From: Hymenobacter roseosalivarius DSM 11622
GTDB lineage: Bacteria > Bacteroidota > Bacteroidia > Cytophagales > Hymenobacteraceae
NCBI RefSeq assembly: GCF_900176135.1
Contig: NZ_FWWW01000075.1
Span: 124,001-188,000 of the forward strand
Length of the DNA: 64,000 bases
Direction of reading: 5' to 3'
Notes under the pieces: model-generated
Told to the model about the DNA's origin: nothing
Seen by the model: only the letters and a program-made list of their open reading frames with translations
Databases searched by the model: none
Shown here: piece by piece, positions 33,604 to 42,006 of the stretch
How the letters are laid out: each line of letters starts with the position of its first letter
Numbering within the stretch: the first letter of the stretch is position 1
Made by a program: the position numbers and the translations under genes

Positions 33604-35934
33604 ATGAACGAACCAAACTTCTTTGAATCGCCCGGCGCGGGGGGCAGCGTGGGCCAGCCCCTCGACCGGGTGGATGGCCACGACAAAGTAACTGGCAAAG
33701 CCCGCTACTCAGCCGAGTTTCCGCTGCCCGGCCTTACATACGGGGTGCTCAGAACCAGCGAGATTGCCAAAGGCAAGATTACGAGCATCGATACCACAGC
33801 CGCCACCAAAGAGCCGGGCGTAATCGCGGTACTCACCCACCTGAATCTGCCCAAGCTCGCCCAAACGCCTAACACGCCGGAGGGCAAAAAGGCGATTGGG
33901 GCACCTATGGGCTTTTTGCCGCTTACCAGCGACGAGATCCACTATGCCGGGCAGCCAGTGGCGCTGATCGTGGCCGATACCTTCGAGCGGGCCACGCACG
34001 CGGCTTCGCTGGTGCGCGTCCAGTATCAGGCTGCGCAGCCCATTGCTTCTTTTCTGGATGCGAAAGCGGAAATCTTTGATCCGCTGAAAGTGCAGGATGG
34101 CAAGACACCCGGCCACACCCGCCGGGGCGACCCACAGGCGGCGCTGGCGGCTTCGGCCGTGAAATTGAAAGCTACCTACAACCACGCCATCAATCACCAC
34201 AACCCCATGGAGCCCGGCGCGACCACGGCCCACTGGGAGGCCGCCGACCGACTGACCGTATATGAGTCGACCCAGGGCGTAACGCGGACCCAGACAGCCC
34301 TGTCGCAGATGCTGGGACTGCCGCGGGAGCAGGTTCGCGTGGTGACCAAATACATTGGCGGAGGCTTTGGCTGCAAAGGCTCGTGCTGGCCGCATACGCC
34401 GCTGACGGTGCAGGCCGCCAAGGCCGTAGGACGGCCGGTGAAGTTGGTTCTCACCCGCCCGCAGATGTTTACCTCCATGGGCCATCGCGAAGATCAAACT
34501 CAGACTCTAACGCTGGGCGCGACCAAGGAAGGTAAGCTCACGGCCCTCATTCACGAAAAAACGTCCACTACCTCGCCCTGGGATAATTATGCGGAGCCCA
34601 ACAGCCGCATTATCAACCTGCTCTACGAATGTCCCAACTTCGAGGCGAAGTACGAGCTGGCCCGCGCCAACGTGATGACCTCCACCTTCACGCGTGCCCC
34701 CGGCGAGGCACCCGGCTCCTTTGCCATTGAATGCTTGATGGATGATCTGGCGTATCAGCTCGGCATCGACCCGATTCAGCTTCGGCTGCTGAATTATGCG
34801 GAGAAAGACCCCAGCACTGGAAAGCCGTGGTCGAGTAAGAGCCTGAAGCAATGCTACGCCCGCGGGGCGGAGCTGTTTGGCTGGAGCAAGCGCAACCCCA
34901 AAAACGGTCTGACCCGCGACGGCCGCCATCTGGTAGGCCTGGGCATGGCCACCGCCAGCTACCCCGTGCATAACTCCCAGGGCACGGCCCGCGTGCGCCT
35001 TTACGCCGACGGCCATGCCGTGGTGCAGAGCGGCGCCACCGACCTGGGCACCGGTACCTACACCGTCATGACCCAAGTGGCGGCCGACTCTTTGGGCTTG
35101 CCGGTTGATAAAATTCGGTTTGAGCTGGGTGATACGCGCCTGCCCACCGCGCCCAATTCAGGCGGCTCGGTGGCGGCGGGTACGGTGTCGTCATCCATCT
35201 ATATGGCGGCGCAGGATGTGTGGCAGAAGCTAACCAAGCTGGCTATTCAGGACAAAAGGTCGCCGCTGTTTCGGGCCAAGCCGGAGGACGTGATAAACGA
35301 AAAAGGCCGGTTGGTTCTCAGAAAAGACAAAGCCAAAGGTGAAGATTTTGCGGTGCTGATGAAGCGCATTGAGCTGACCGATATCGAGGGCACCGGCAAC
35401 GGCAAGTACGGTGCGGGCTACGAATCGGGTATGGCAGCCAGCCCCGCCGACTCAGGCCATAAAGACGATACCGCCGGGCACTCCATGCACTCCTTCGGAG
35501 CGCACTTCTGCGAAGTGCGCGTCGATCCGGAGCTGGGAACCGTGCGCGTGTCGCGGTGGGTGAGCGTGCACGCGGCCGGCCGCATCCTAAACGCCAAAAC
35601 GGCCCGCAGCCAGATTATCGGCGGCAGCATCTTCGGCATCGGTAACGCCCTGATGGAAGCTACGCACCGCGACGATACGTTCGCCCGCTACACCAACGCC
35701 ACGCTGGCTGACTACCACATTCCCGTCAATGCCGATATTCCCGAGATGACCGTCGAGTTTATCGAGGAGCACGATCCTTATATCAATGCGATGGGCGTGA
35801 AAGGCATCGGCGAAATTTCGATGGTGGGCGTGGCGGCGGCCGTGGCCAACGCGGTATTCCACGCCACGGGCAAGCGCGTCCGCGACCTGCCGATTACCCC
35901 GGATAAAATACTTAGCGCCGGCGTCGCTTCTTAA
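33604..35934 (+). CDS. Aldehyde oxidoreductase molybdopterin-binding subunit
   Basis: A 776-residue large subunit, PaoC-like. The N-terminal Ald_Xan_dh_C domain starts near 15-130 (DRVDGHDKVTGKARYSAEF), and the molybdenum-cofactor domain follows with YIGGGFGCKGSCW and RAPGEAPGSFAIE. The catalytic Glu near the end is in GVKGIGEISMVG. It oxidises aldehydes or heterocycles; the substrate is not visible. It has no signal of its own, so it likely uses the Tat signal of the small subunit. No molybdenum-cofactor chaperone is in the window. Confidence 0.9.
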   Translation: MNEPNFFESPGAGGSVGQPLDRVDGHDKVTGKARYSAEFPLPGLTYGVLRTSEIAKGKITSIDTTAATKEPGVIAVLTHLNLPKLAQTPNTPEGKKAIGAPMGFLPLTSDEIHYAGQPVALIVADTFERATHAASLVRVQYQAAQPIASFLDAKAEIFDPLKVQDGKTPGHTRRGDPQAALAASAVKLKATYNHAINHHNPMEPGATTAHWEAADRLTVYESTQGVTRTQTALSQMLGLPREQVRVVTKYIGGGFGCKGSCWPHTPLTVQAAKAVGRPVKLVLTRPQMFTSMGHREDQTQTLTLGATKEGKLTALIHEKTSTTSPWDNYAEPNSRIINLLYECPNFEAKYELARANVMTSTFTRAPGEAPGSFAIECLMDDLAYQLGIDPIQLRLLNYAEKDPSTGKPWSSKSLKQCYARGAELFGWSKRNPKNGLTRDGRHLVGLGMATASYPVHNSQGTARVRLYADGHAVVQSGATDLGTGTYTVMTQVAADSLGLPVDKIRFELGDTRLPTAPNSGGSVAAGTVSSSIYMAAQDVWQKLTKLAIQDKRSPLFRAKPEDVINEKGRLVLRKDKAKGEDFAVLMKRIELTDIEGTGNGKYGAGYESGMAASPADSGHKDDTAGHSMHSFGAHFCEVRVDPELGTVRVSRWVSVHAAGRILNAKTARSQIIGGSIFGIGNALMEATHRDDTFARYTNATLADYHIPVNADIPEMTVEFIEEHDPYINAMGVKGIGEISMVGVAAAVANAVFHATGKRVRDLPITPDKILSAGVAS

Positions 35935-36066
35935 TGTCTGTGTGGTTAACTGGAACGAGGTAGAGACGCATAGTTGCGCCTTGTCGTTGCTGATGTCGCT
36001 TATGCCGTGCGGTAGCGGTCGTTCAACGACGAGATGCAACCTTGAACAGCTTTCTAGTTCTTAGAT

Positions 36067-36102
36067 AAAAAAGCCCCCCAGAATTTGTTCTGGGGGCTTT
36101 TT
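36067..36102. terminator. Bidirectional terminator between oxidoreductase and DUF2721 genes
   Basis: AAAAAAGCCCCCCAGAA, loop, TTCTGGGGGCTTTTT between two convergent genes. One stem strand has six C and the other five G. Confidence 0.85.
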
Positions 36103-36125
36103 GGTGGATGGCTCGACATACTAAG

Positions 36126-36578
36126 CTACTCTGTCTGGCTATGGTTTTGGAGCGGAGAGAAGCCGGCAGCTTCGCGGCGGCGCTCCTCATCATTCTGCAT
36201 ATCATTCAGCTCAATGTTGAGCGCATCGCCGGAAATTTGAATCTCGCGCAGCGACATAGCCAGCGACACCAGCAAGGCCAGCAGGCTCGCGCCAAAAACC
36301 AGCTGCCCCGCCCGCACGAAGCCCGCAAACAGCAGAAACATGCAGAGCACGCATCCAAACATGCTGGCTATACCCACCGCCTGCATATTGCGCACAATCG
36401 CCAGCCGCTGCCGCAGGTTCTGGATCTGGAGCATCAGGTGGGTGCTATGCGTGGTCTGATACTGCGATTTGAGCGTACGCACCCGGTTGGCCAGGGCCAT
36501 GAAGCGGTTGGTGTAGGCCAGCAGCAGCAGCGACAAAGCCGGAAAGAGCAGGGCCGGCGTAGTGAGCGTGATGTCCAT
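36126..36578 (-). CDS. DUF2721-family membrane protein
   Basis: 150 residues with hydrophobic segments at about 7-24, 65-85 and 90-110. The family pattern ALLFPALSLLLLAYTNRFMALANRVR at the N-terminus (20-residue part: PALSLLLLAYTNRFMALANR) is clear. The function of DUF2721 is unknown. It lies between a terminator and a three-hairpin repeat and stands alone. Confidence 0.75.
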   Translation of the reverse strand: MDITLTTPALLFPALSLLLLAYTNRFMALANRVRTLKSQYQTTHSTHLMLQIQNLRQRLAIVRNMQAVGIASMFGCVLCMFLLFAGFVRAGQLVFGASLLALLVSLAMSLREIQISGDALNIELNDMQNDEERRREAAGFSPLQNHSQTE

Positions 36579-36623
36579 AAAATCTAATATGATAAGAGGA
36601 CCTTCCTTGTGAAGGCGAGGTGT

Positions 36624-36728
36624 GGTACTACCAATTCCGGGGAGCGGTTGGTAGTACCACTATCCTTGAACGAGGTCGTTCGCGCATCAGCAACAATAGT
36701 GGTATTACGACTTTGGAGTCGTAGTACC
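36624..36728. repeat. Three-hairpin palindromic element, copy C
   Basis: Hairpin 1 (36624-36658) pairs GGTACTACCAATTCCG with CGGTTGGTAGTACC. The central stem pairs CTATCCTTG with CAACAATAG, with mismatches. Hairpin 3 (36701-36728) pairs GGTATTACGAC with GTCGTAGTACC. It is the most diverged of the three copies and lies between the DUF2721 and CocE-type genes. Confidence 0.75.
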
Positions 36729-36742
36729 ACCGTACGTCAACA

Positions 36743-38644
36743 TTATTTCAACACCTTCACTACCAGCTGCGAGGCGTGTTCAGGCGAATGATAGAGGCGG
36801 TGCGTGGCCTTTTGAAAATCCTGCTCCTTCGCCTCATAGATATTGGGCACGAAGGTCTGCGGGTTGCGGTCCACGAGCGGGAACCAGGAGCTTTGCACCT
36901 GCACCATCAGGCGGTGGCCCTTACGGAAGGTGTGGCACAGGTCCTGGAGGGCGAAGGGCACGGGCGTTACTTCATTGGGTGTAAAGGCTTTGGGTTGGGA
37001 AAAGCTCTCGCGGAAACGGCCGCGCATTACCTCGGAGCGGATGAGCTGCTGGTAGCCGCCGAGCTTCACATCGGGCAAGGTGCGCGTGTTGTCGGGCGTG
37101 TCGTCGGGGTACACGTCGATGATTTTGACGACCCAGTCGGCGTCGGTGCCAGTGGTGGCTACCTGCAGCAGGGCCTGAATGGGGCCGGCCAGGGTAAGGT
37201 CTTCAGTCAAAACGCCGGTTTGATAGGTGAGCACGTCGGGGCGGCGCGCGGCGAAGCGCTGGTCATCGGTCATGTACTCGCGGGTCATGCCGGTGGCGGT
37301 GGCTTCGGTGAAGGGCACGGGCTTGGCGGGGTCGCTGGTGTATTCGTCAAAAAGCCCCCCAGGCGCAGTAGCGGTTGGTTTATCGAAGGAAATTTGCCCC
37401 CCAGGCTGGAAAAACAGCGTCCGGTCCTGGGCCTGCTTAGGCGGCCAGGCATCGAAAGTGCGCCAGCGGTTGGTGCCACCCTCGAAGATGTAAGCCTCGG
37501 GCAGCTTCGGGTCAGTTGACTTGTCAGCCTTCAACTGAGACCGGAAGAATGGGGCCTCGATGCTGTCCTGATAGAATAGCGACGGGGCCGGGCCGTAAGC
37601 TACGTTGCCCACCATTTCGCCCGTGCCGCGCGCCCAGCCGCCGTGTACCCAGGGCCCCATCACGAGGCGGTTGGTGAGCTTAGGGTTGTTCTGCTCAATG
37701 GTTTTATAAGTTTGCAGGGCTCCAAACAGGTTTTCGGCATCATTAAAGCCACCCACGGTAAGCACGGCGGTGTTCGGGTTCAGGTCGCGCAGATGGGGGC
37801 GCAGGTTGCGGGCCTGCCAGAACTCGTCGTAGTTGGGGTGAGCCGTCAGGTCGTTCCAGAAGGCCACGTTATTCTTAAAGTAGCGCTCATTGGCGTTTTT
37901 GAGCGGACCCATGCGCAGAAAGAACTCGTAGCCATCGGGCGTGCCGTGCTGAAACGCGGGATTGCGGGTGGGCGTAGGCTGGGGGCGCGGCAGGCCGAAG
38001 CTGGCCAGAAAATTAAAGGCGTGGGGCAGGAAAAATGCCCCGTTGTGGTGAAAATCGTCCCAGAACCAGTCGGCAATCGGGGCCTGCGGCGAGGAAGCCT
38101 TGAGTGCCGGGTGCCGGCTGGTGAGGCCCACCGACGTGTAGAAGCCCGGATACGATATGCCCCACTGGCCCACGCGCCCATTATTGCGGGGGCCTTTTTT
38201 GACCAGCCACTCAATGGTATCAAACGTGTCGGTGCCCTCGTCGATGTCCTGCTTGCCGCGCGGCTTGTCCTTGACCGGCCGCATATTCACAAACTCGCCC
38301 TCCGACATATACGCCCCTCGCACATCCTGATACACGAACATATAGCCCTCGCGCATCATCGTCGGCGACGGGCCGAGGGCGAGCTTGTAGGTGTCGGGGC
38401 CGTAGGGGCCGGCCGAATAAGGCGTACGATTCAGCATGACGGGGTAGCGTTTCGCGGCCGCGTCGGTGGGAGCGTAGATGACGGTGTGCAGCTTGCGGCC
38501 GTCGCGCATGGCTACCAGCTGCTCGGTTTTGCGGTAATGCTGGCGCACGTAGGCCGAGTCGGCGTTGATTTTCTGGCCGTAGGCCGTAGCGCTGGCCAGC
38601 AGCAGCGCCGTGGTAAGCAGGCGAAAGAGTAGGGGTGACTTCAT
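36743..38644 (-). CDS. CocE/NonD-family exported hydrolase (S15-like)
   Basis: A 633-residue protein with a signal peptide that ends at about ATAYGQ (residue 23). An alpha/beta hydrolase domain of the X-Pro dipeptidyl-peptidase S15 type follows (about 40-330), with the nucleophile elbow GQWGISYPGFY, and a C-terminal jelly-roll PepX_C domain at about 380-620. It likely cleaves esters or peptides in the periplasm. Start at ATG 38644 (MKSPLLFRLL) gives a good signal peptide; a longer start adds an unrelated stretch. It diverges from the M14 peptidase. Confidence 0.85.
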   Translation of the reverse strand: MKSPLLFRLLTTALLLASATAYGQKINADSAYVRQHYRKTEQLVAMRDGRKLHTVIYAPTDAAAKRYPVMLNRTPYSAGPYGPDTYKLALGPSPTMMREGYMFVYQDVRGAYMSEGEFVNMRPVKDKPRGKQDIDEGTDTFDTIEWLVKKGPRNNGRVGQWGISYPGFYTSVGLTSRHPALKASSPQAPIADWFWDDFHHNGAFFLPHAFNFLASFGLPRPQPTPTRNPAFQHGTPDGYEFFLRMGPLKNANERYFKNNVAFWNDLTAHPNYDEFWQARNLRPHLRDLNPNTAVLTVGGFNDAENLFGALQTYKTIEQNNPKLTNRLVMGPWVHGGWARGTGEMVGNVAYGPAPSLFYQDSIEAPFFRSQLKADKSTDPKLPEAYIFEGGTNRWRTFDAWPPKQAQDRTLFFQPGGQISFDKPTATAPGGLFDEYTSDPAKPVPFTEATATGMTREYMTDDQRFAARRPDVLTYQTGVLTEDLTLAGPIQALLQVATTGTDADWVVKIIDVYPDDTPDNTRTLPDVKLGGYQQLIRSEVMRGRFRESFSQPKAFTPNEVTPVPFALQDLCHTFRKGHRLMVQVQSSWFPLVDRNPQTFVPNIYEAKEQDFQKATHRLYHSPEHASQLVVKVLK

Positions 38645-38854
38645 GGGGGAAGAAAAAATGGACAGGTTGCAGAAAGAATACGACGAAAGTAACAGAGATT
38701 CGCACACTGCTACTATCAGGTTAGTACCTTGCTTTGAAACTGTCGCGCCCTGCAACGCCTGGTGACGGAGCGTAGCAGCCGGGCCGACTGGTTTGGGCCG
38801 TTAGTTTCACTTTGTTTTTCTGTATTTCCAGCACTGGCTGGCCACATTTACTCT

Positions 38855-41473
38855 ATGAAGAAACCCGCTACCCGGCGGACGAAAGTCTGCACTGGCTCGA
38901 TCCAATCCCTGTTTTTCCTGCTGGCTCTGCTGTTTGGCTCCCCAGCCGCCGGTCAGGCCCAGACGGCACCAGTTACCGCAGCCGCAAGCGCGCTGCTGAC
39001 GCCCGCCCAGTTTCTGGGCTATCCGCTGGGGGCCAATTTTACGCCCCACTCCGAGCTGCTGCGCTACGTAGACCACGTCGTGCAGCATTCCGGGGGTCGG
39101 ATGCGCCTGCAGTCCTACGGCCGCACCTACGAAAACCGCCCCCTGGAAGTAGTGCAGATCGCCTCGCCCGAAAACCTAAGCCGTCTGGATGAAATCCGGC
39201 GCAACAACCTGCGCCGGGCCGGCCTGGAAAGTGGAGCTGCCCAGGCCAAAGACCCCGCCATTGTGTGGTTGAGCTACAATATCCACGGTAATGAAGCGGT
39301 GTCGTCGGAGGCCATGATGCAGGTGCTGTATGACCTGGCCAACCCCCAGAACCAGCAGACCCAGCAGTGGCTCCAGAATACGGTAGTGCTCCTGGACCCA
39401 TGCGTGAACCCCGACGGCCGCGAGCGGTACGCGCAGTGGTACAACCGCGTCCGCAACCGCACGCCCAACGCCTCGCCCTATGCCTGGGAACACCACGAAC
39501 CCTGGCCTGGGGGGCGTTTTAACCATTATTATTTCGATCTGAACCGCGACTGGGCCTGGCAAACCCAGCAGGAAAGTAAGCAGCGCGTGGCGCTCTACAG
39601 CCAGTGGCTGCCCCAGGTTCATGCCGACTTTCACGAGATGGGCGTAGACAACCCGTATTACTTCTCGCCCGCCGCCAAGCCGTTTCACGCCGACATTACG
39701 CCTTTTCAGCGGGAGTTTCAGAACACGATTGGCGAGTATAACCGGAAGGTGTTCGACCAGAATAACTGGCTCTATTTCACCCGCGAAACCTATGACTTGT
39801 TTTACCCCAGCTACGGCGACACGTATCCCTCGTTTAATGGAGCCATCGGCATGACGTATGAGCAGGGCGGCGCGGGCCGGGCCGGGGTGCAGATTGCCAA
39901 AGCCGACGGCGACACGCTCACGCTCGCCCAGCGCATTGCCCACCACCACGCCGCCAGTCTGGCCACCATTCAGGCTACGGCCGAGCGCCACGACCCGCTG
40001 GTGCGTGAGTTTGAGAAGTACTACACCACTGCCCGCACCAAGCCCGGTGGCGAGTACAAGACCTACGTGCTGGCCGCCACCAACGACCCCGGCCAGCTGG
40101 AAAGTCTTCGCAAGTACCTGGAGCGGCAGCAAATCAGCTATGGCTACGCGCCGCGTAAGCTGCGCACCAAAGGATTCAACTACGCCACCGGCAAAAATGA
40201 AACCGTGGAAGTGCAGCCCCGCGACCTCATAGTAAGCATGTATCAGCCCAAATCGACGCTGGTGAAGGTGCTGTTCGAGCCCCGCCCGGCCCTGGAGGAT
40301 TCGTTGACCTACGATATTACGGCCTGGGCCTTACCTTATGCGTATGGCCTGCAAGCGTATGCGCTGAAAGAGCAGCTGCGGGGGGCAAATGCTGCTTCAC
40401 CGGCTCCGGGTATTGCCCCCGCGGCGCGCGGCGCGCAAGCTGCCGCTGGTACGCCGTATGCCTATGTGGCGCGCTGGACGAATGTGCAGGATCTGCGTTT
40501 CCTGAGCCAGCTGTTGCAGAAGAAGGTGAAAGTGCGGGTGGCGGAGCTGCCATTTGAGGCCGAAGGTCAGAAATATCAGGCCGGCACGCTGGTCATTACG
40601 CGCACGGGCAACGAAAACCTAGGCCCGCGCTTCGACCAGATCGTGCGGGCCCAGGCCGATTCGATGGGGGTAAGGGTGCAGTCCGTGCGCTCGGGTTTCT
40701 CGACTACGGGGGCCGACTTTGGGTCCAGCTCGGTGCGCTACGTGAAGCAGCCCACCGTGGGCCTGGTGGCGGGCGAAGGTATCTCGCCCACTGCTTTTGG
40801 CGAGGTGTGGCACTTCTTTGAGCAGCAGATTGGCTACCCCGTCACGGTGCTGGGCACGGACTACCTAAATAGCATACCGCTGCAAAAGTTTGACGTGCTG
40901 ATTCTGCCCGATGGCAACTATGCCGATATCTACCCCGAAAAAAGCCTCGAAAACCTGAAAGCCTGGGTGCGGGCCGGTGGTAAGCTCATCGCGATGGAAG
41001 GCGCCGCTGCCTACCTCGCCAACCGCAAGGATTTTCTGCTCAAAACCAAGCCCGCCGACTCGGCCGCCGCCAAGAAAGCGGCTCCCTACGCGTCGCTCCG
41101 GCGCTATGCCGACTCTGAGCGCCGCCAGATTGAGGAGCGCGTGCAGGGCAGCGTCTACCGCGTGCAGCTCGACAATACCCACCCGCTGGCCTTTGGCTAC
41201 GGCTCCACGTATTACGCCCTGGTGCGCGATACACTCAACTACCGCTTTTTGGGCGAAGGCGGCTGGAATGTGGGCATCCTCAAAAAAGAAGGCTCCGCCG
41301 CGGGCTTTACTGGCCGCCGCGCCCGCCAGAAGCTCACCGACACGTTTGTGCTGGGCACCCAGGAAATGGGCCGGGGCCAGGTAGTGTACCTGGGCGATAA
41401 TCCGCTGTTTCGCGGGTTCTGGCAGGGTGGCAAGCTGTTATTCGGCAACGCGTTGTTTTTTGTGGGGCAGTAG
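38855..41473 (+). CDS. Exported M14-family zinc carboxypeptidase
   Basis: An 872-residue secreted protein. Signal peptide of about 37 residues (ends GQAQ). The M14 catalytic domain (about 40-410) has zinc ligands in NIHGNEAVSSE (HxxE) and the later His in DFHEMGVDNPYYF. The C-terminal part (about 450-870) contains a flavodoxin/ThuA-like fold pattern and no known motif. It probably removes C-terminal residues from peptides in the periplasm. The ATG at 38855 begins a good signal peptide; an upstream in-frame ATG would bury it. It diverges from the CocE-type hydrolase, which suggests joint use of peptides. Confidence 0.83.
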   Translation: MKKPATRRTKVCTGSIQSLFFLLALLFGSPAAGQAQTAPVTAAASALLTPAQFLGYPLGANFTPHSELLRYVDHVVQHSGGRMRLQSYGRTYENRPLEVVQIASPENLSRLDEIRRNNLRRAGLESGAAQAKDPAIVWLSYNIHGNEAVSSEAMMQVLYDLANPQNQQTQQWLQNTVVLLDPCVNPDGRERYAQWYNRVRNRTPNASPYAWEHHEPWPGGRFNHYYFDLNRDWAWQTQQESKQRVALYSQWLPQVHADFHEMGVDNPYYFSPAAKPFHADITPFQREFQNTIGEYNRKVFDQNNWLYFTRETYDLFYPSYGDTYPSFNGAIGMTYEQGGAGRAGVQIAKADGDTLTLAQRIAHHHAASLATIQATAERHDPLVREFEKYYTTARTKPGGEYKTYVLAATNDPGQLESLRKYLERQQISYGYAPRKLRTKGFNYATGKNETVEVQPRDLIVSMYQPKSTLVKVLFEPRPALEDSLTYDITAWALPYAYGLQAYALKEQLRGANAASPAPGIAPAARGAQAAAGTPYAYVARWTNVQDLRFLSQLLQKKVKVRVAELPFEAEGQKYQAGTLVITRTGNENLGPRFDQIVRAQADSMGVRVQSVRSGFSTTGADFGSSSVRYVKQPTVGLVAGEGISPTAFGEVWHFFEQQIGYPVTVLGTDYLNSIPLQKFDVLILPDGNYADIYPEKSLENLKAWVRAGGKLIAMEGAAAYLANRKDFLLKTKPADSAAAKKAAPYASLRRYADSERRQIEERVQGSVYRVQLDNTHPLAFGYGSTYYALVRDTLNYRFLGEGGWNVGILKKEGSAAGFTGRRARQKLTDTFVLGTQEMGRGQVVYLGDNPLFRGFWQGGKLLFGNALFFVGQ

Positions 41474-41478
41474 CTACC

Positions 41479-41510
41479 CTCCACCCCTGGCCCCGGATTA
41501 GGGGTGGAGG
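41479..41510. repeat. Hairpin just after the M14 stop
   Basis: CCTCCACCCC (41479-41488) pairs with GGGGTGGAGG (41501-41510). It starts six bases after the stop codon, followed by the GCCCCCC terminator. Confidence 0.7.
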
Positions 41511-41520
41511 TTACGACACA

Positions 41521-41555
41521 AAAAAAGCCCCCCAGAAACTTCCGGGGGGCTTTTT
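41521..41555. terminator. Bidirectional terminator after the M14 gene
   Basis: AAAAAAGCCCCCCAGAA, loop, TTCCGGGGGGCTTTTT between convergent genes. Strong stem with A/T runs on both sides. Confidence 0.9.
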
Positions 41556-41572
41556 ACTGCGCAAAACAAAAA

Positions 41573-41914
41573 TTAATCAACGATGTCCTCGGCTTTGTTG
41601 CCTACTTTCTTGGCACCTTTCTTCACGGCTTTGCCGGTTTTCTTAGCGCCTTTTTCGACCGCGTTGCCGGTTTTGCGGCCGGCGCGCTTAACGTCCTGGG
41701 TGGTGTTGTAACGCTTCTGGCCAACCGCCGTGCGGCCGGTGCGGGTAGTGGTTTCGGTTTTTACGGTGCCGTTGTCGCGCACGTCTACTTCAGTCGTAGA
41801 GGTGTTGCCGGTAGCCTTATCGCCGGTGGTAGTAGTGGTAGTCTGCGCGAAGGCAGCGGAAGAAAAAGCTGTCGCGAAGAACAGCAAAAGAGCCTTTTTC
41901 ATAACGGGTTTCAT
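41573..41914 (-). CDS. Small exported Lys/Gly-rich protein
   Basis: 113 residues with an N-terminal signal (MKPVMKKALLLFF to SSAAFAQ). The mature part is Thr-rich, then a repeated basic segment with KRAGRKTGNAVEKGAKKTGK and AVKKGAKKVGNKAEDIVD (period of about 7-11). It resembles LEA or histone H1-like tails in composition, but no family was recognised. Start at 41914 is preferred over an upstream frame. Confidence 0.6.
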   Translation of the reverse strand: MKPVMKKALLLFFATAFSSAAFAQTTTTTTGDKATGNTSTTEVDVRDNGTVKTETTTRTGRTAVGQKRYNTTQDVKRAGRKTGNAVEKGAKKTGKAVKKGAKKVGNKAEDIVD

Positions 41915-42006
41915 ATTTAAGGGGAAAGACAAATGTGTCTTACGGGGCCTTATACGGCAGACCCGCAAATAAGTATGTCCTATTCCCTTCTTTACTTTCG
42001 GTTGAG

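Noticed and set aside
37643..38632. Open frame of about 330 codons on the right strand opposite the CocE-type hydrolase
   Set aside because: No recognisable domain or signal, and the left-strand gene has clear S15 features. It is a GC-driven shadow.
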